Shown piece by piece: positions 26,906 through 35,236 of a DNA stretch of 64,000 nt (positions within the stretch are counted from its first letter, which is position 1; each line of letters starts with the position of its first letter). Made by a program: the position numbers and the translations under genes. The stretch is from Rheinheimera hassiensis (GTDB lineage: Bacteria > Pseudomonadota > Gammaproteobacteria > Enterobacterales > Alteromonadaceae). Below the pieces are notes generated by a model, which was given only the letters and a program-made list of their open reading frames with translations, had not been told where the DNA came from and made no database searches. The stretch is taken from positions 198,226 through 262,225 of the forward strand of contig NZ_JAKUJZ010000003.1 in the NCBI RefSeq assembly GCF_022436675.1, in the 5' to 3' direction.

Positions 26906-27839
26906 AATACTGCAAGTTACCGGTAAATTGCTTGGCCGGAACAAGCTAAGCATTCTGATTTACCATCAGGTACTGGCAAAGCCCGATCCAATGCGGCCAA
27001 GCGAACCTACCGCAGAGGTATTCGACTGGCAAATGCGCTTATTGCGCGACTATTTTACCCCTTTGTCACTGCAGGAAGCACTGCAACACCTGCAAAACAA
27101 TACTTTGCCTGCTAATGCAGTATGTGTCACCTTTGACGATGGTTATCTGAACAACCTGACAGTAGCACAGCCAATTCTGGCTAAATACGGCATTCCGGCC
27201 ACGGTGTATGTTGCCACGGCTTTTAGCCAGGGTAGCAATATGTGGAATGACCGGCTGATTTATCTGTTTTCACAGCCTGAGCGCCAGCAATTGCTACTGG
27301 ACGATACTCAGTTAGCCTTAACTGACGCCGCAGACCGGCGCAGTAAAGCGCAGCAATGGCTGAAAAAATTAAAATACCTGCCAATAGCCCAACGGCTGGA
27401 AAAAATTGATCAGTTTTATCAGCAAAATAATGCCACTGAGCAAGAGCCACTGATGATGTCGCCAGCGCAGATAAAACAACTTTCTGACAGCGGCGTTACC
27501 ATTGGCGCGCACACGGTAAACCACCCTATTTTAAAAGTGATGCCTGAAGAGCAGCAGTTGCAGGAAATTAGCCAGTCCAGGCAACAACTGGAAAACTGGC
27601 TTGGCAAACCTGTGCAGCACTTTGCTTATCCTAACGGCGTGAAAGGTACGGATTTTGATGACACTACGGTAAAACTAGTCACCGAAGCCGGTTTTAGCAG
27701 TGCGGTGATTACGAACTGGGGCATTTGCACGGCAGCTACCCCGCCCCATTTGCTAAACCGCTTTACCCCCTGGGATAAAAGCCCGCTGAAATTCCACTGT
27801 CGGCTAACCCTTAACTATACCAAGCCTGCACATGTCTGA
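26895..27839 (+). CDS. NodB-type polysaccharide deacetylase
   Basis: A 314-residue deacetylase. The N-terminal SILIYHQVLAKPDPMRPSEP resembles exosortase-linked deacetylases. The catalytic motif VCVTFDDGYLNN, the metal motif GAHTVNHPIL and HFAYPNG are all present. The ATG at 26895 has GAGG 7 nt upstream; two earlier in-frame ATGs lack a site. It overlaps the upstream and downstream genes (11 and 8 nt). It is a second deacetylase, not closely similar to the one at 8.1 kb, so the two probably act on different sugars or steps. Confidence 0.9.
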   Translation: MLHKILQVTGKLLGRNKLSILIYHQVLAKPDPMRPSEPTAEVFDWQMRLLRDYFTPLSLQEALQHLQNNTLPANAVCVTFDDGYLNNLTVAQPILAKYGIPATVYVATAFSQGSNMWNDRLIYLFSQPERQQLLLDDTQLALTDAADRRSKAQQWLKKLKYLPIAQRLEKIDQFYQQNNATEQEPLMMSPAQIKQLSDSGVTIGAHTVNHPILKVMPEEQQLQEISQSRQQLENWLGKPVQHFAYPNGVKGTDFDDTTVKLVTEAGFSSAVITNWGICTAATPPHLLNRFTPWDKSPLKFHCRLTLNYTKPAHV

Positions 27840-28902
27840 CCCGGTTTGCTGGCAAGTACAGCTGTTTGATAGAAACGATCCGCAGTTTTTTGCAGACTGG
27901 ACAGTATTAAGCAATAGCTATCATGGCAATAATCAATTACTTGGCACTGAGTTTCTTACCTCATTATTAGCCTATTTTGACCATACACCGTTATACCAGG
28001 TGCGTGCCATCCGGCAGGGGCAAGTGCAATGCCTGATGTTGCTCCGACAGCGAAATAAACTGATTTGGGAGTTGTATAAGCCCAGCCAGGCTCAGGTTGG
28101 CTTGCTGCTGATAAATCCGGCCTTTACGCCAGATATAACGGCATTATTGCGGGCATTGCCCGGCATAGCAGCCCGTATCGATTTTCTCAGCCTGGATCCG
28201 GCAGAACACCTGGCACTACTCAATATACTGAATGAACAACAGCAGGCATTTTATGCCACCAATATGCAGATAAGTCTAAAAGACGGCTTCGACAGCTATT
28301 GGCAGCTGCGCTCAAAAAACCTGCGTAAAAATATGTCGCGTTATGAAAACCGCCTGCAACGTGAGAATACAACTGTCGATTTTCGCCAGATCAGTAGTGC
28401 GCAACATATTAAGTCTGCAGTAGATCGCTACGGTATGATCGAATCTAAAGGCTGGAAAGGTAAACTCGGTACAGCCCTGCACCCCAGTAACCGGCAAGGC
28501 CAGTTTTACCGCGACTTTTTGTACCAGTTGGCGCAGCAGAACAATGCCATTGTTTACGAATACTACATACAAGACCGGCTTGTTGCCTCCAGGCTATGCT
28601 GCATCAAACACGATATGCTGATTATTCTGAAAACAACTTTTGATGAAGAGTTTAAAAGCTTCGCGCTGGGCCGCTTGTTACTCAAGCAGATCCTGCATAC
28701 GCTGTTTGACAACAACAGCGTAAAAGTGGTCGATTTTTACACTAACGCCTCACCAGAACAACTTGAATGGGCCACCGACACCCGCTCTATTTACAACGGC
28801 ACCGTGTATGCAGAAAACATCTTTGGCAAAACCTTACAATTATTAACCCGGCTAAAGCAAAAACTGAAGAAGAAACCCGTGGCAGAGGTGGCAGAGCCAT
28901 GA
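27832..28902 (+). CDS. GNAT/FemAB-like acyltransferase (CelD/BcsL group)
   Basis: A 356-residue protein of the acetyltransf_6 type. The middle contains SKNLRKNMSRYENRLQRE and then FYRDFLYQLAQQNNAIVYEY, with a late AGRLLLKQ-like stretch (FALGRLLLKQILHTLF). Such proteins in exopolysaccharide loci are presumed acyltransferases acting on polymer or lipid-linked sugar; the substrate is unknown. It overlaps the deacetylase by 8 nt and the next gene by 4 nt (ATGA). Confidence 0.82.
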   Translation: MSDPVCWQVQLFDRNDPQFFADWTVLSNSYHGNNQLLGTEFLTSLLAYFDHTPLYQVRAIRQGQVQCLMLLRQRNKLIWELYKPSQAQVGLLLINPAFTPDITALLRALPGIAARIDFLSLDPAEHLALLNILNEQQQAFYATNMQISLKDGFDSYWQLRSKNLRKNMSRYENRLQRENTTVDFRQISSAQHIKSAVDRYGMIESKGWKGKLGTALHPSNRQGQFYRDFLYQLAQQNNAIVYEYYIQDRLVASRLCCIKHDMLIILKTTFDEEFKSFALGRLLLKQILHTLFDNNSVKVVDFYTNASPEQLEWATDTRSIYNGTVYAENIFGKTLQLLTRLKQKLKKKPVAEVAEP

Positions 28903-29903
28903 CAGAGCCAGCAGGACAACCGAGCCCCTCAGCTTTACCGCCGGTGTTTGTCAGCGACTACTGGTTCAGTGCTTTTGCAGAGCATGTAAACCATAACAAA
29001 CACAATTTTAGCCTGCCTTTAAGCGGGCAGGCTAAAGTCGCTTTTTTTAGCAGCAATCCAAGCCAGCCGGGTAACACCCTGGACAGTATGACCAATTACT
29101 ATTCGCCAATTTTTGGTATTGCCGGGCAGCCGATAGCCACGCTGCCCTGTGCGGCGACATTACAACAACACGCCAGCATACTTTCAGCCTACGATTACAT
29201 TAATATTCTGCCGCTATACAGCAACCAGGCGCAGGCCTGGTGCCAAAGCTTTGCCACCTTAGGCTTTAAGGGCTTTATTTACCAACACTCGGTAAACTGG
29301 TACGAACCCGATATCACTAGCTTAGCGCAGTACTGGCAACGCCGGCCCAGCCAGCTGAAAAACACGCTGAAACGCAAACAGGAACTAATGAATAAAGACG
29401 GTAACTTTACCGTTAAAATATACAGCGAAGGTTCTGCAGAGGTACTGTTGCAGGCCCTGATTGATTACCATCAGGTGTATTACCACAGCTGGAAACGCTC
29501 TGAACCCACCCCGGCTTTTATCGACAGTATTTGCCAGCACAACTGGCAAATTAATGCCTTGCGTATTGGGGTCATTTACTACAATAACGAACCGATAGCA
29601 GCGCAAATCTGGTTTTTATACGATAAAACCGCCGCCATTTTCAAGCTGGCTTATGACCAAGACTTTACCCGTTTCAGCCCGGGGACAGTGCTGACTGCTG
29701 CACTACTTGAGCACGTTATTTGCCGAGATAACGTTAACACAGTAGATTTTCTTACCGGCAATGACGATTATAAAAAAGACTGGATGTCAGCAAAACAGCC
29801 GCTTTATGGTATTCAGCTATGCAATAAGCAGACATGGCGCGGCAAATTAAGAGCGCTGACAAATTATGCTGGCAATTTTAAGCACAAACCCGTGCCGAAA
29901 TAA
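28899..29903 (+). CDS. GNAT/FemAB-like acyltransferase, second copy
   Basis: A 334-residue relative of the preceding gene. The shared pattern is RRPSQLKNTLKRKQELMNKD, then IGVIYYNNEPIAAQIWFLYD and FSPGTVLTAALLEHVI, with a final VDFLTGNDDYKKDWM. The two proteins are only loosely similar and so are old paralogues or two members of one family. It starts at ATG 28899, overlapping the previous stop. Last gene of the second plus-strand run. Confidence 0.82.
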   Translation: MTEPAGQPSPSALPPVFVSDYWFSAFAEHVNHNKHNFSLPLSGQAKVAFFSSNPSQPGNTLDSMTNYYSPIFGIAGQPIATLPCAATLQQHASILSAYDYINILPLYSNQAQAWCQSFATLGFKGFIYQHSVNWYEPDITSLAQYWQRRPSQLKNTLKRKQELMNKDGNFTVKIYSEGSAEVLLQALIDYHQVYYHSWKRSEPTPAFIDSICQHNWQINALRIGVIYYNNEPIAAQIWFLYDKTAAIFKLAYDQDFTRFSPGTVLTAALLEHVICRDNVNTVDFLTGNDDYKKDWMSAKQPLYGIQLCNKQTWRGKLRALTNYAGNFKHKPVPK

Positions 29904-29933
29904 TCACACCGGTTATATCGTCAGTCCGCAAAA

Positions 29934-31004
29934 TCAGCTTAATGCCTTAACTATGTTTTGCAGGTGCTGTTTTGACAGAGCCTGATGCACTGGCAGTTGT
30001 ACCAGATGCTGCTGATAGTTGCTGACAACCCCGGTTACTGGTGTTGCAAGCTCTTCCCAGCGCAACACCTGAATTTGCTGCTGACGCAAGCGCGTAAAGC
30101 CATCAATATCATGCAGTAAAAACGGCAGTACATAAGGCACATCATGCTGTGTCAGTGTTGGGTATAATACCTGCCCTGCACTACTGTGCTGCAACTGCTG
30201 TGCAAGATACTGATAATTGTCCCGCCGCTGCCTGCTAATCGCTGCGTAATTACTGTGTAACATCAACCAGCGACTGGCTCGTAAACAATCGGCCGTTTGC
30301 ATAGCTGTGCGAAAATAACGCAAACCTGTATCAGCAGAGCCGGTTACCGGCCGGTTACCGGATCGCAGCGCTTTTAATTCTGTTATAAAATCCGGAATAA
30401 CCTGAGCTGAACCGCTAAAGCCGGGCAGGTATAACACGCCGCCATCTGCACTGCCGAGCGTTTTAGCAACACTGCTGACACTGGCGCTGATAGCAGGCGG
30501 TTGTGCCTCACAGGTTTGCCAGAAATGCACCAGGCTGTGTGCGTTATCTTCAATGACCAGTTTATTCGCTGCAAAAGCTTCCTGAATAAGCTCATCAGCA
30601 TTCTGGCTAAAACCAAAGTAGCGCACCACCACCACATGGGTTACCTGCGGGCTAAGTAAGTGGCTAAAAATAGCAATATCGGTACTTAAATCGGCTAACT
30701 GCGGGTAAAAAACAATGTTATAACCAGCATAAATAAATGGCTCTACTAACGCCGGGCAATGATAAGCCGGTAACAACACAGTATTTTGCTGTGAGCTCTG
30801 CTTTAAATGCAAAGCTGCCGCCGCCAGCGCATATCTGGCACGGCTGAATGTGCTGACATCGTTAACAGGTAGCGAATGCCGCCGTAAGCTACTGCCTTCT
30901 AAGCTAAAGGCAGGCTGAGCTTTAATCAGCGAAGGCGGGAAATGTTTGGCATCCATTAACGGCGCAGAAAATTGTACAGGCATTGACTCAGTCCATGAAT
31001 TCAC
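29934..31004 (-). CDS. DegT/DnrJ-like PLP-dependent aminotransferase
   Basis: A 356-residue fold-type I PLP protein. The pyridoxal lysine is probably Lys181 in SSVAKTLGSADGG, and Asp153 in LVIEDNAHS would contact the ring nitrogen. PAYHCPALVEPFIYAGYNI matches the DegT/AHBA-synthase group. It could make an amino sugar or a C7N-type precursor for the glycan (inference). It is alone on the minus strand, convergent with the GNAT pair and divergent from the hydrolases. In-frame ATGs at 31004, 30983 and 30956 compete and no strong ribosome site decides. Confidence 0.85.
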   Translation of the reverse strand: MNSWTESMPVQFSAPLMDAKHFPPSLIKAQPAFSLEGSSLRRHSLPVNDVSTFSRARYALAAAALHLKQSSQQNTVLLPAYHCPALVEPFIYAGYNIVFYPQLADLSTDIAIFSHLLSPQVTHVVVVRYFGFSQNADELIQEAFAANKLVIEDNAHSLVHFWQTCEAQPPAISASVSSVAKTLGSADGGVLYLPGFSGSAQVIPDFITELKALRSGNRPVTGSADTGLRYFRTAMQTADCLRASRWLMLHSNYAAISRQRRDNYQYLAQQLQHSSAGQVLYPTLTQHDVPYVLPFLLHDIDGFTRLRQQQIQVLRWEELATPVTGVVSNYQQHLVQLPVHQALSKQHLQNIVKALS

Positions 31005-31050
31005 ACCCGCACTATGCTATAGCAGTACCACCGCACAAACAACATCACAT

Positions 31051-31083
31051 ATAGTTGCCATAGTTGTCATAGTTGTCATTGTC
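31051..31083. repeat. Short 9-bp tandem repeat
   Basis: Three consecutive copies of ATAGTTGYC (31051-31059, 31060-31068, 31069-31077) and a partial fourth lie in the divergent region between the aminotransferase and the hydrolase pair. They could be operator half-sites or a slippage tract; the sequence does not decide. Confidence 0.6.
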
Positions 31084-31184
31084 ACAGCGGCCTAAATACA
31101 AAAAGTACCAAGATACAAACTTGGTCATCGCCTCCGCAACGGTTATCATAGGGCTTGCTCAGGTTTAAGCACAAGGAAGGCAAA

Positions 31185-32015
31185 GTGCAACAACATCCCC
31201 TCAGTACCGGCTTTATCCAACTACAACAGCGGCAGTTATTTCTTCGCGCCGTGCAAAACAGCACTGGCAACGGTCATGCCATTGTGGTTATTCCGCCTTT
31301 TGCCGAAGAAATGAATAAATCCCGTCATTTGATCAATGCAGCTATGCGCCAACTGGCCACTGCCGGTTACAGCTGCTTTATGCTGGATAATTATGGCACT
31401 GGCGACAGCGCCGGTGATTTAGATCAGGCCAGCGTAGATATCTGGCGCGATGATCTCTACCAATTATTGCTGCTGTTGCAGCAACAGGGTTACCAAAGTG
31501 TCAGCTTTATTGCGGTGCGCTTTGGCGTGATACAACTGTTCGACTTGCTGAATAAACATACTTTACCCTTGCCGGTGCAACAACTGGTGTTATGGCAACC
31601 GGTATTTGATGTTGGTAAATTCTGGCAACAGTTTTTACGGTTAAAAGTGGCAGAGGCCATGGCTGCAGGTAATAAAACCAGCCAGAAAGACCTCGAGCAA
31701 CAACTTAACAATGGCGAAAATATTGAAATTGCCGGTTACCCGATAAGCCCGGCGTTTTATCACAGCCTGCTCAATATCAACAGCAGCATTCCGGCGCAGT
31801 TAAACAGCGTGAATCTGCACTGGCTTGAAACGTCGCAACTGGATACCGTGGCCCTACCGGTACAAAAAATGCGTGACCACTTGCAACAACACTGCAAGCT
31901 AAACTATACCCAACTCAAAGCCGAGCCCTATTGGCAAACAGCCGAACTGGCCAGTGCAGAGCAACTTATTGCCCTTACACTACAACACTTAACTGAAGGC
32001 TCGCAGCATGACTGA
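31185..32015 (+). CDS. Exosortase A-associated alpha/beta hydrolase 2 (TIGR03101 type)
   Basis: A 276-residue hydrolase. The N-terminal VIPPFAEEMNKSRHLINAAM is the family signature. The nucleophile-elbow position reads IAVRFGVIQLF, where the usual Ser is not in a clear GxSxG; this is common in the subfamily as I recall it. FMLDNYGTGDSAGDLDQ is also typical. The start is GTG at 31185 with AAGGAAGG 4-8 nt upstream; the longer TTG frame at 31155 places the ribosome site inside the gene. It overlaps hydrolase 1 by 8 nt. The substrate is unknown; it co-occurs with the ligase/decarboxylase/ACP set. Confidence 0.88.
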   Translation: MQQHPLSTGFIQLQQRQLFLRAVQNSTGNGHAIVVIPPFAEEMNKSRHLINAAMRQLATAGYSCFMLDNYGTGDSAGDLDQASVDIWRDDLYQLLLLLQQQGYQSVSFIAVRFGVIQLFDLLNKHTLPLPVQQLVLWQPVFDVGKFWQQFLRLKVAEAMAAGNKTSQKDLEQQLNNGENIEIAGYPISPAFYHSLLNINSSIPAQLNSVNLHWLETSQLDTVALPVQKMRDHLQQHCKLNYTQLKAEPYWQTAELASAEQLIALTLQHLTEGSQHD

Positions 32016-32850
32016 ACACTATATCAGCCTGGCAGGCGCCGGTTATCAGCTAAGCGCGATTGTGCATGACGCCACTGCAACAACCGGTATGCTGCTTATT
32101 GTTGGTGGGCCACAGTACCGTGTTGGTAGCCACAGGCAGTTTGTTAAACTAAGCCGCTATCTGGCCACACAGGGCATACCATCAATGCGGCTGGATACTG
32201 CCGGTATGGGTGATAGCAGCGGCAGCAAAGCCGCGTTTTACCAGCAAACGGCCGATATTGAGCTGGCGATTGATGCTTTTTTTAAGCAGTGCCCGCAACT
32301 AACACAAGTGGTGCTGTGGGGCCTGTGTGATGCTGCCAGTGCCATTTTGATTAAACTCAACCGGCCAGACCCGCGCATCACTGGTGTAATACTGCTAAAC
32401 CCCTGGGTGCGCCAGCAGCAAAGCCATGCCAAAACCATGTTAAAACACTACTATTTAAAGCGCCTGCTAAGCAGGCAATTCTGGCATAAGCTATTTGGCG
32501 GCGGTTTGGCGCTACGGCGCAGCCTTGGCTCGTTCTGGCAGACATTACGAGCCAGCAAAACCCGCGCTGCTGCAGCTAGTGCCCAGCTTACAGTAACAGA
32601 GCAAAACTATGTTGCGGCTATGCTTAGCGGCTGGCAGCAATTTAACGGCAAAGTGTTGCTGATCAGCAGTGGTAACGATTTAACGGCGCAGGAGTTTTTG
32701 CAGTTATGTGCCGACAACCCAGCCTGGGGTAAGTGTCTGCAGGCTGCCGGGCACTATCATATCAGTGATGCCAGCCATACCTTCTCTACAGCGCTTTGGC
32801 GCGAGCAGGTTGAGCAACAAAGCTATAATTTTGTGCACACCACAAACTAA
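32008..32850 (+). CDS. Exosortase A-associated alpha/beta hydrolase 1 (TIGR03100 type)
   Basis: A 280-residue hydrolase. It has IVGGPQYRVGSHRQFVKLSR, the family signature, and RLDTAGMGDSSG. At the elbow position the sequence is LWGLCDAASA, so a Cys replaces the usual Ser. A late His lies in AGHYHISDASHTF. A thioesterase or acyltransferase role acting on the ACP- or CoA-bound intermediate is a fair inference. It overlaps hydrolase 2 by 8 nt. Confidence 0.9.
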   Translation: MTEHYISLAGAGYQLSAIVHDATATTGMLLIVGGPQYRVGSHRQFVKLSRYLATQGIPSMRLDTAGMGDSSGSKAAFYQQTADIELAIDAFFKQCPQLTQVVLWGLCDAASAILIKLNRPDPRITGVILLNPWVRQQQSHAKTMLKHYYLKRLLSRQFWHKLFGGGLALRRSLGSFWQTLRASKTRAAAASAQLTVTEQNYVAAMLSGWQQFNGKVLLISSGNDLTAQEFLQLCADNPAWGKCLQAAGHYHISDASHTFSTALWREQVEQQSYNFVHTTN

Positions 32851-32892
32851 GTGCTGTTAATACCGTTTGGCTAAATAACGCCAGGGAGCAGG

Positions 32893-35229
32893 ATGCTTAT
32901 GTACAGCAATAACAACGAACCGGCTTTGCACAAGTGGTTACTGTTGGCTTGTGTGCTTTATCTGGCCTTTATTATTTACGGCAGCCTGGTGCCGTTGCAG
33001 TATGTCGCGCTGCCGTTTAACGAGGCAATAGAGCGGTTTTGGCACATTCCTTATTTGCAGCTTGGCATACGATCAAGAGCAGACTGGGTAGCCAATATTC
33101 TGCTGTTTATCCCGTTCGCTTTTTTACTTTGTGCGCTTAGCTTCCGCCCCGGCGCACCTGCAATAAACTTGTTGCTGGCTGGCGTTATCTGGCTGCTTTG
33201 TGCCGCTTTGGCCGTAAGCATAGAATTTACCCAGTTGTATTTTCCACAGCGTACAGTGTCCATCAACGATATTATTGCTGAAACCACCGGCGCCATGCTG
33301 GGTATCATTTTGTATTGTTTCAGAGGCCGTCAGCTAAAACAGTTTTTGGCTTCACTGGCGCTTATTCGTGGCCAGGCTTCGGTAGTCACTTACCTGCTGA
33401 TTGGTTATATCGCCATTTTTATACTGTACAACCTGTTACCGCTGGATCTGACGTTAAGCCCGGTCGAACTGTATAAAAAATGGCGTGAAGGCCGCATTGT
33501 GTTGCTGCCATTTTCCGGTTACCGCGGCTCTGCAGCTGAAATTGGCTATGCAGTACTAAGCGATATTCTGCTTTGGTGCCCTATCGCCGTATTGTTGTAT
33601 CTGCAACAACAGCAGGCAGGTATCCGGTTGTACAGCAAGGTGCTGTTACTGGCGCTGCTGCTGGAATTTTGCCAACTGTTTGTCTATAGCCGGGTTACTG
33701 ATATCAGTGATGTGCTCTGCGCCTTAATTGCCACCTGGTTAAGCATAACGTTACTGCGCTTATGGCAGCACAAACCAGCCGGCAAAACAGACACCACCAC
33801 TGTACAGCTTAAACACGGCCTGCTGTGGAGCCTGGCTATACTGGCTTACAGTTTGTTTGTTTTAATATTATTCTGGTATCCGTTTAACTTTAATTTCGAC
33901 TGGGCTTTTATCAACCAAAGATTGCAAGTGGCACAGGATAAGGTATTGCTGGAATCGCTGTACTTTGGCACTGAGTACCGTGCTATTACCGCACTACTGC
34001 AAAAACTACTGCTATTTTTCCCACTTGGAATACTACTGGCACTGTTTCAACGCAAGCTGTCGCTGCGCTGGCAGCAACAAACCCTACAGATTGTTGGCAG
34101 TATTTATGTGATTAGCCTGGCATTATTATGCGAAGCCATGCAGCTGGCACTGCCCGGTAAAACTGTGGATATTACCGATGCCATACTGCAAATAGGTGGA
34201 GCTGCAGCAGGTTTTGGTTTTACCGTTTTTTTCGTCAACCGCCTGCACCGGCCAGAAACCGCTGAAGTAAATAGCACCAACGCCGCAGCGCCAGGCTTAT
34301 TAACTGTGCCACCAGCCAAAACTGCAGCAGGGCTTTATATAAAGCTGGCCAGCCATTTGGCTATATCCATGCTGGCTATGTTTTTGTTAAGCCGGTTGCC
34401 GGTAATACCCTACAATGTGCGTGAACTGCTAAGCGATAATCTCAGCGCTATTCCCGGCTTATGCCTGATGCTGTACCTGCTGGCTTTACCTGCCATCTTT
34501 ACGTTTAATACCTACGCCCGTTTTATCCTTTGGTCCCCTATGCTGTGCCTTACGCAGGGCCTGGCTATATTCTGGCTGCTGTATGCCACAGTGCCGGCAG
34601 AATCACTGTATGACATTGTTGGTACCCCGGTGACAACGCTACCACGGGCTCTTGAGCTAATGCTGCGCTTTATCGGCTTTTTTAGCCTGATCCAGTTTAA
34701 CTGCATGGCTGCAATGCAATTTATTTATAGCCGTAACAAAATACCCGCCACCATTTTATGGCTGGACGCGAATGCCGTTGTGGCTCTGCTCTGGTATCTG
34801 GCCGTAGTAAAAATGGCAGCAACCGACAATATTGTTGAACTGCTGGCTGATGGCGGCAGCCTGGTTGCCATAACTGCGCTGACTACGTGGCTGATGCTGT
34901 TATTCAGTGCTGCAGCATATCTGGCCCAACAATTCAGTACCCCGGTGCACACCCGCTGGAAATATATGCCGCTACTTATCTTATTTGTGCTGCCCCTGTC
35001 CTGGTGGCTGCTGCAAAACGCTACTGAAAGTGTTATCGTTAAATACCAGCAAGCTTACTCAGCGTTACAATTTTTGCTCAGTACGGACAGAACCCAGTAT
35101 GCCGCTCCGCTGCAATTATTTATGCGCTACAGCCTGGCTTTTATCACGCTGCTTGGGCTGTTGTGTTGGTTTTTTATTCCGGCTATAGCGCTGCGGCGCA
35201 CTATAAAATTCTCGGGTTCAGGGGCTTAA
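32893..35229 (+). CDS. Membrane protein with three tandem VanZ-like domains
   Basis: A 778-residue integral membrane protein. Three VanZ-like units of about 130 residues are visible. Each ends in a helix with a conserved acidic-x-x-Q-L element followed by (T/V)-D/N-I-(S/T/N)-D: SIEFTQLYFPQRTVSINDI, LLEFCQLFVYSRVTDISD and LCEAMQLALPGKTVDITDA. The C-terminal 250 residues add roughly six more helices without this motif. The biochemical role of VanZ proteins is unsettled (antibiotic tolerance, envelope). A ribosome site GGGAGCAGG serves ATG 32893 or ATG 32899. It precedes an anchored unknown protein by 7 nt. Confidence 0.85.
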   Translation: MLMYSNNNEPALHKWLLLACVLYLAFIIYGSLVPLQYVALPFNEAIERFWHIPYLQLGIRSRADWVANILLFIPFAFLLCALSFRPGAPAINLLLAGVIWLLCAALAVSIEFTQLYFPQRTVSINDIIAETTGAMLGIILYCFRGRQLKQFLASLALIRGQASVVTYLLIGYIAIFILYNLLPLDLTLSPVELYKKWREGRIVLLPFSGYRGSAAEIGYAVLSDILLWCPIAVLLYLQQQQAGIRLYSKVLLLALLLEFCQLFVYSRVTDISDVLCALIATWLSITLLRLWQHKPAGKTDTTTVQLKHGLLWSLAILAYSLFVLILFWYPFNFNFDWAFINQRLQVAQDKVLLESLYFGTEYRAITALLQKLLLFFPLGILLALFQRKLSLRWQQQTLQIVGSIYVISLALLCEAMQLALPGKTVDITDAILQIGGAAAGFGFTVFFVNRLHRPETAEVNSTNAAAPGLLTVPPAKTAAGLYIKLASHLAISMLAMFLLSRLPVIPYNVRELLSDNLSAIPGLCLMLYLLALPAIFTFNTYARFILWSPMLCLTQGLAIFWLLYATVPAESLYDIVGTPVTTLPRALELMLRFIGFFSLIQFNCMAAMQFIYSRNKIPATILWLDANAVVALLWYLAVVKMAATDNIVELLADGGSLVAITALTTWLMLLFSAAAYLAQQFSTPVHTRWKYMPLLILFVLPLSWWLLQNATESVIVKYQQAYSALQFLLSTDRTQYAAPLQLFMRYSLAFITLLGLLCWFFIPAIALRRTIKFSGSGA

Positions 35230-35236
35230 TCATTCC

